Shown here in pieces: positions 49,401 to 58,400 of a DNA stretch of 64,000 nt; position 1 is the first letter of the stretch, and every line of letters begins with the position of its first letter. Source of the stretch: Siphonodentalium dalli (taxonomy: Eukaryota; Mollusca; Scaphopoda; Gadilida; Siphonodentaliidae); the NCBI GenBank assembly GCA_032622095.1, contig CP136066.1:114229319-114293318 (forward strand), written 5' to 3'. Below the pieces are notes generated by a model. It had not been told where the DNA came from. It saw only the letters and a program-made list of their open reading frames with translations, and ran no database searches. The translations under genes and the position numbers were made by a program.

Positions 49401-52400
49401 TGATAGGTTTGTCTCAGATACTCATTATATGTCCGTGTTTGGCTGAGTAGCATACCAAGGATCAGAGAGTAGATGTAATGTTAGTAACATATCCCGACCA
49501 TGGGTTATTATTCCAGTCACCAAAAATGCCCCTACATGTAAGTTTCCAAAAGCTCAAAAGTCACACTTACATTTGTTCACAATTAGAAATTTGGATAATT
49601 GTAGTAGTTTATTCCATAAAGTGGTACATGTATAAAATACATTTCTGGAATTCTTGAAAAAAATATGAAATCCTCTCAGTCCCTTCCTCATCAAATTATC
49701 GCCTGGTTGCCTGAGAACATACGTATTTATTTGTGATGGCCTTAAAGTGGATTTTTTTAGAGAGAACAATTGAAATCATCCATAATAGTCAGTGAAACTT
49801 TCACGGAAGTTTCTCCAAAGTCCAGGTACAAGTCTCTTGAAACCTTACATTCACAGAATCTTATTTCCTTTAAATTGGAACTGCCTATTTTGAGCCTTAA
49901 AAATTTCGAGATGTAAATTGAAGCACAACTGTCATTGAAAGAAAGTTTGAAGTGAGCCAAAATATGTATTATAAATCATTGGAATGCTCATATGAGATAC
50001 ATTCCATATGACTATGTTGCCGGTTGATAGAGCCTTGCAAATAGGGGGATTTAATTTTGAATCGAATTGGTCAAAAAATTAAATAGAATCTTATCAAGCG
50101 TTTCAAGAGTGAAGCTACGGATATACTTAAATTGGTAGCTGTAATAATCTGAAAGCCTCATAATGATAAGAGATCATATATACAGTTTGATGTAAATGGA
50201 TCTATTATCTAACCAAACTAATGCGTCTTATGTGCAATAGACCATCTACTAGATCAATAACCTGAAGATAACAGTTCTAAGTGGCAAGTGATGGATACGA
50301 ATGCGATGAGTGATGGCTGTGGAGTAACTCTATCTATATTGTGGTTCTAATTTGTCACATTCAGCAGACTTCCTCAGTCTGCATATTGTATACTGAAACC
50401 TGCCATTTGGTACAATTCTCGACCTCTTAACCCATTGGCAGAAAACGTATGTAGAAAATATGGAAATACACAAAATTATTTTGATTTATAAATTGGTTAT
50501 AAATATATATATATTATAACATGTCCTGCCAACTTCAACATTGAAGAATACCAGACCATCTTCATACAACAATCCCAATATATGTTTTATCATTCAATCA
50601 TGTACTTAAATTCCTTTCAGTAGCCTATTCAACAGTATTTGATCATAATTTTAACAAATATCTGCCATTAAAATAAAGACAAACCCTTTAGAGATGATCT
50701 ATTTATATCAGACTAAAGTCTTAAAAACAACTTAATTTTTGTCTATAGATTCCAGTATATCAGTAAATAATTAGTGTCATGAACAGCTTTTGACAAAGAA
50801 TATTTTGGGGTTAGTCTCACTTTGCAGACAAGCGTCAGGGGGATTAACAGAGGGTGCGATCGGCTGTGTTGTTACAACGCTGGCAATTAGGCCGACCCAA
50901 GTTAAATGTTTTGTTCAGGCCACCTTAAACGTGTTTATACTAAGGCCACAGTAACTGCATGTTGTCACTTGTTTATCGCCCATATGTAAGTTACACTAAC
51001 TAATGTTCAACGTGAATTTTTTTTTTGTATATAAGGACTGGACTATGGCCAATCTTTCATAAATCAAAATGGCTAATTCTCTAGTTAATACATGTACATC
51101 TTTTATTCCAAATGGCACGGGCGGCAGGCATCTCATCTACGACAGAAACAAATACAGAGTCAGATCTCATCGTGTGGAAAATATTCACATATATAATAGA
51201 TTTTAACAAAGTTGTTGTGGACATGTTTGTTGCAAAACTGAAATTGACAGTGCGGAATGATTGTAAAACTGTAAAATAGTTTCATCAATTTACCAAGAGG
51301 AAATGACTTCGCTTGGAACCGACGAAACTGACCCGATGTTGACTTTGACTGTTTGTGAAATTTCACCAGCGCTTGTCTACCCGAGTATTATCAAACCCGC
51401 TTAGTAGTAAGAAATCTAGAAAATCGGGCGATTAGTTGCTTTAATAGAACCGATGAAATCGACCCGATGTTGATCAGCAATGAGATGGCCAAGTAATGCG
51501 GTCATTGAGTATATTGTCATTTATAAGTTTATACTTCGTTAATGTTTGTACCTCATGTTTTTGTTTGATCTATCTGCCTGTATATATTATCCATAACTAA
51601 CAAACAGTCATAAATGCAACCCAAACTTCCGTTCTTTCTCATAATCAAAAGGGATAACAGAAGAAAAAAAACAAATACAATCGAACCGACTAGGAAAGGC
51701 CTAAGTAGTCATTAAGAGGATTATTATCACCTCTACCCCAACCTATCAAAAACAATAGGTGTCTGCAAAATGGGACGACCCCATATTTTGTGACAAAGTA
51801 GCGATTCCCCTCAATTTTACTTCTGTAAAAATTAGAAAACTGATAAATTAGACTTAGTTCCACTGGATGAAATCTCTTCCTTTATAGTCTGGTCGATAAA
51901 CTCCAATTTTTGGGTCAACCTAGAAAAAATTCGCACTAAGTTGGTTTTTATACCATTATGAGGAGGAAGCTCTCCTCTATAACATATCCAAAATCCGCTA
52001 AAATCTGCTTTGAGGCTTTTTTGTAATTCAAGATGGCGTCCAAGATGGCTGCCATTTTCCTATAAGTCGGCTTGATGCAATTATAGTGAGAAAATCTTGT
52101 CATATGTATACACATGTATACATTTTTGTGAAGCTATGACATAACGCCATCTTTACGTGACAAAATTGGAACGCCCCGTCCAAGATGGCCACCAAAATGG
52201 CGACCGGAAGTGGAGTTTTTACGTTTTTTACTAATATCTTTAAGATAAGTTTCTGTGGTTTGGAACTGGTTGAGAATTGTGACTTTATTTTGTATATAGC
52301 ATATTAACTCACCATTGCAGCAATGAAATATGCTGTTCGTGGGGTCCACACCCCTTCCGATCACTCAAAAATTTGAGTTTACAAAACGCGGTATAACATT

Positions 52401-55400
52401 TCACAAAAGATCCCCTTTGGGATTCTGGTCATATTTCACCAAGAAGTGGGAAGAACTTTGCAATGTAAGTGATGCATTCTATATCTTATTGATATTCGAA
52501 CTCAATGGTACCAAAATTGTTACTTTGGCTCAAAATGGCTGTCAAAATGGCCGCCAAAATCAGGAAAATGGTAATTATTATCCCAGCGTGCCATGCAACC
52601 GCTTACAAGTTTTGATGATGTACACAAATGACTATTCTGTCTTATATACATTGAATACCAACATTTCTCATGCACCTTGATTAATTTTTACTACTTACTA
52701 TACTGTAATTACCAGAATTACAGGATTTTTCTATCACAAACAACATCAAACTCGGCAAAAAAAATCACTTTTCATGTTTGGACCATTTTTGTCAAGTAAA
52801 ATGGAACTATCTTTAGTATCAATGGTTCTTTTTATTTTGATATGCCTTAAATATGGCATAGTGTGGTGCGTTAGACAATATTACTCAAGATGACTTGCAA
52901 AATGGCAACCATTTGGTAAAAAGTTTATATTCCGAACACTGTTCTCTGCTGTTCCGAAATGGTAGCAAATTGTGACTCACTTGGTTATTAAACAAACTAC
53001 TTAATCAACTGACAACTTAATCTTATATTATGGTTGTCCCAGAAAACCTTATGAGGTACGACAAATTCATTTTAAGGGATGCAGTATGGATTTTGCCGAA
53101 CACCTCTTTTGGGATTCTGTCCATGTTTTTTAATGGAAATGGACATAAAGTTGAAACTGAACTGAAAGGTATCATATTATGTGGCTACTCTGGCCTATTA
53201 GCATCAAAATTTATTAACTTATAAACTATTGTCAGGAAAACCGTTTTCTTCACATTGCATATAAAACGCAATTAATGTGGAGAACACTCTGATATTACCC
53301 CTATCGATTAACATATCCACACATATGCACACAAAGGTGCACCAGTACAAATCACACATGAGCATGCAGTCACTCCATATATACATGATCACCACGTAAA
53401 TGGACATGTGCCACTCGCTGTATAGACATACCAACCCATTACCACACAGCCACAATTGGGTTTACCCATACACCAACGCATGGCCATAGAGCCATAAATA
53501 ACCATGCAGACACACCAGAAATACTCATACACCTCACATGACCTGTATACATATTCACTATATATATGAACACAAAGTAACCTCTTGTATACCTATTCGC
53601 CTAACCATAGGCCATACAGTCACTCCATGTATATTTATTTGCCACATGCATAGCTATACAGCCACTAAAGATATACATATACACCTCACCGATGACCATA
53701 CAGTCACTCCATACATGTTCGCTACATCCATGATCATACATCACTTCTTGTATACCTATTTGCCTCACCAGTGGTCATACAGTCTCACTCCCTGTATATA
53801 TACATATTTGCGACACCCGTGGCCATATAGCCACTCAAGATATACATACACACCCAACCCAAACCTATAGTGTCCTCCAGGTATATACATATAGACCTCA
53901 CAAAAGTGGCCTTACTGCACCTCTAGATATATCAATGTCTCGTACCGCGCATACGGCCATTCATACACTCCAGACTTGCATATAGACCTGACCCATGACA
54001 ATTCAGCCTCTCTCTGTATACGCATAAACCACATTCATGATCATAGTCACTCCTTGTATATCAATTCACCCCACCATTAATTTTGCCATACCTATGTACA
54101 TATTGTACAATTTGGCCGTGCCATGGCCATGTAGTCACTCATGATATACATATACACCTCACCCATGACCACAGCATCACTCCATGTGTATATATATATA
54201 TACCTCATCAATGGCCATACAGCCCTTCTAGATATACCAATACCCGCACACACAGCCATGTACAATACAGACAATACAGCTCAATCGTGACAATTCAGCC
54301 ACTCGCTGTATACATATACACCCTCTCCATGAGCATTCAGATATTCACTGTATGTTGATGAAATATGATTAGAATCTTGGGGATCTTTTGTTATACCGTG
54401 TTTTGTAAAATCGAATTTTTGAGTGATTGAAAGGGGTGTGGACCCCACGCACAGCTTATTTCATTGCTCCAATGGTCAGTTAAGATGCTAAATATAAAAT
54501 AAAGTCACAATTCTCAACCAGTTCCAAACCACAGAAACTTATCTTAAAGATATTAGTAAAAAAACGTAAAAACTCCACTTCCGGTCGCCATTTTGGTGGC
54601 CATCTTGGACGGGGAGTTCCAATTTTGGCACATAAATGTGGCGTGATGTCTTAGCTTCATTAAAATGTGTACATGTGTATACATATGACAAGAGGTCATC
54701 ACTATAATTGCATCAAGCTGACTTATAGGAAAATGGCAGCCATCTTGGACGCCATCTTGAATTACAAAAAATGCTCAAAGCGTATTTTAGCGCATTTTGG
54801 ATATGTTATAGAGGATATATTCCTCTTCAACATGGTATACAAACCAACTTAGTGTAAATTTTTTCTAGGTCAAACCTTTTATCGACCAGACTATTAGTGT
54901 TTACTGGCCATGTTTACACATCATTGATTTATTGGATTAGAACATATTTTTCCAAAGAGAAAATGGCATTTGACCATTCTTTATTGGAGTTTTCTACTAT
55001 TTCAGCAAAGTTCATATACTCGGATCCTTCCAAAATATGAAAGTTGCCAGGACGGCTATATGTAACCTCATTCTCGGTAAGTTTATGAGCTTCTCTTGGG
55101 TCAGACTTCAGTAGTCTTCATAAAATTTGCATAATTTTTATTGTCTCATGCCAATAAAAGATCATACTGGATGAATGATGGTGATGAACCATTGATGATG
55201 GTGTTCTAGTCCTTAGATTCCTTCAAATTCACACTTGCACTCTCTGCAGTTTTTAGCTCACCTGAGACAAAGTCTCCGGTGGAGCTATAGTCCACTCCTT
55301 GACCGTCGTCTGTCCGTCAACAATTCTTTAAACATCTTTTTTTTAACCATAAGACCGAATGGGTTCACATTTGGTGTGGAGGTTCCCTAGGTGACTCACA

Positions 55401-58400
55401 TTCAGATTTGTTCAAATGAGGGCACTAGGTCCAATAGTTACGAAAGCAGGGCCATAACTCTATTCCTCCATAGTAATTCTTAGAATGACTTCTTCTCAAG
55501 AACCATTGGGCCGATATAGCTTATATTTGGTATGGTGACTGGGGTTCAGATTAGTTCAAATGGGGTCACTGGGTCAAATAGGGGCAGAGCCAAGGACACA
55601 ACTCTTTAAAGTTTTTTAAATTAAAAAAAAACATAACACCATTATAACATCCACCAGGGTGACTCAACCAAATTTGGTTTAAATCAGTCTAAAATCAAGA
55701 ACATGCAAACAGCAGATACTCAGAGCTCTATGAGATATGAGGATGGTGCCTGCGATCACAGAATGTTTACTGAACACCATATCGAAGTCACATTGATTTG
55801 AAAGTCATAAATGAAATGGCAGTGTTAACAAAACCTGATTGGAGTGACAGCTCCTTTGATTAATACTCTAAAACTCTCGGCCTGTTACAGAGTTTGTTTA
55901 TAAATGACCTATGGCGTATGATAACAAACTCCAAAGGCCAAGTGTGAATGATGAATCTGACAGTTAAGCCAGTAAAACTAAATACCTGTTTTCTCAGGCA
56001 ATTACATTTGGGAAACTGGATGAGAAAGCAGGAGGCATTTGTCTTAGCTTACCTGAGATGAAGAATATGAGTCATATTTTGTGTGGATGGTCCCAAGGTG
56101 GCTGGGATTCTATTTCTGTTCAAATGGGGGCCACATGGTCTAAAATGTGGCATAGCTAGGGACCTAACTCTTTCCATCCATAGTTATTCTTAAAACATCT
56201 TCTCAAGAATCATCGGGGCTATTTAGCTTATAATTGATATGGAAGGTCCTTGGGTGACAGGGATAACATGAGGTCACCGGGTCAAATAAGGGCTGAGCCA
56301 GGGACATAACTTGTCCATCCATTGTAATCCTTAATATGTCATCAGGCCTATTCAGCTTATATTTGGTATGGGTGACTAGGATTCAGATTTGATTCAGAAT
56401 TGGATCACTGGGTCAAATAGGGTCGGAGCCAGGGACATAGTTATTCTTAAAACATCTTCTCAAGAATCATTTGGCATATTTAGCATACATTTTGGTATAG
56501 TGAGTCCTTGGGTGACTGGGATTCAGATTTGTTCACATGGGTTCACCGGGTCAAATAGGGGTGCGGCCAGGGACTTAACTCTTTCCCCATAGTAATTTTT
56601 AAAATGGCTCCTCCTCAAGAGCCATCAGGCCTATTTAGCATATATGTAGTAACTAGTATGGAGGGTCCTTGTGTTACTTGGGACTGGGTTACAGATATGT
56701 TAAAATGGGTTCGACCAATCAAGAAATGGCATTTGGTGTATATGGCCTATGGAGAGTTGGGATCAAAATGTTTTTGAATGGGTTCCACCATTAAAAAAGG
56801 GGGGCATGTCAGGTTGGAACTTTACAACAGTTAGGAAAGCTTGAGGTATCAGTTGTAAAATTCCAACATGTGAAAAGGAATTTTACGAAGTTGGGAGTGT
56901 GTTTGCTTCAGTTGTGAGGGAGCAGACTAGGGACTATGTGGGGTGGGGTATCAGGACCAAATTTCAAGGTGGACACCCCACTGCTCAACGGGCTACGTCC
57001 CTCTTTTGGACTACTTATTTTTAAGTGAATTTGACAAGTACTAACTCTTTATGGTCTTCCGAGTCCCAGTCTTCTGTCTTTACAGCCTGGTGAGCGTCGC
57101 CACAGTCATTCACTGTCTTGTTAATGAAAGTACAGACTTGTCTTGTTTATCCCTTCCATGACTGGAGCATCCTGATATTTTGCGAAAACCCTGTACCTAT
57201 GGGAGCCTCGCATATATAAGAGAATGCATTGGCCAAACAATATTCACCTCGACCTTGTTAAGCCAGTACATTCTCTTATATATGCGAAGCTCTGTATGGG
57301 AGACTCGCATATATAAGAGAATGTGATGACACACAGTCTTTAATGCTGCACCAGCGCAGCTCCCATCATAAAAGAGTTAAAATATGTTCTACCCCTTTAA
57401 TAAAGCTTGCAAATAATCATTGCATCTCCTTGAGACATTGTGTGGTTCTTTTTAATATTAAATATTCACTATCCAATTCAAGGATTCATTAGTGATTATC
57501 CTCATTACTGTTTTATTGTATTTGGTGGCCCATTGTTTGACAGTGCACTGCCCCACATTATCTAAGAATGGTGTTTATAGAATAACAACTGCGACTTTTA
57601 GTTGAAAAATGGCCACAATTATTGAAGATGGATGCCAAAATGGTGGCAAAAACATGAGAAATTAGGTTTTTTTTCCTTATTTTTTTTATAAAATACTTAA
57701 ATACAATTTTCGAGATATTAGAGAAAATATCAACAATGTGTTCATTATTTGATGGAATAATCTCTGTGGAATAGTTATGCACATTAAAGGTGAAGTAGTA
57801 TTGTTAGGTATTGTGGGTAGAATATGTGCTATGTAAAATGAACAAAATTATTCTGAGACAGGGTTTCATTAAATGCTTAATAACCAACCATGAATGACAC
57901 TGATGTCATCAATTATATTTGCGACACTACTATATGGTTGGATCAATTGAATAAAAATTTGAATGTCAAGTTTTTTACAAATAAAAATCAATTTAGTAGT
58001 GGATTTACCCACGAAATTAGGAAATACTATATAACAAAACCCATAATCGTCAAACTCTATTTGGTTCTCAAAAACAAGAACATATGGAAAGTATTCTACA
58101 ACATATCTTCATCATCGGGCCTCATATTCAAATTACCAATACTTAAATTCAGTGTTTTTATGTCCAATTATACACAAAATTATTTAAGCGTATACTCGTA
58201 AGTATATTTGAGGTCGAAATAAGAAATAATATTGTTGCCTTGTAACATATAGGGTCCTCAATTATTCCAGCAACAGAACATGAAACAATCATGCGAATAG
58301 CCCAGATTCAATAATATATACATTAGTGCAATGTATTGCATGTATATGTATAATATATAATTTTGTGTGTTCTATTGTTGCTGGGACATGAGGTGGTAAG

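Noticed and set aside
53538-54358. Histidine/threonine-rich coding region
   Set aside because: It is the 42 bp minisatellite read through; units vary in length and break frame.
57890-58201. 103-codon frame as the missing transposase of the 57545-60515 locus
   Set aside because: Composition is that of AT-rich noncoding DNA (K, N, I, Y rich) and no catalytic motif is visible; noted only as part of the locus.
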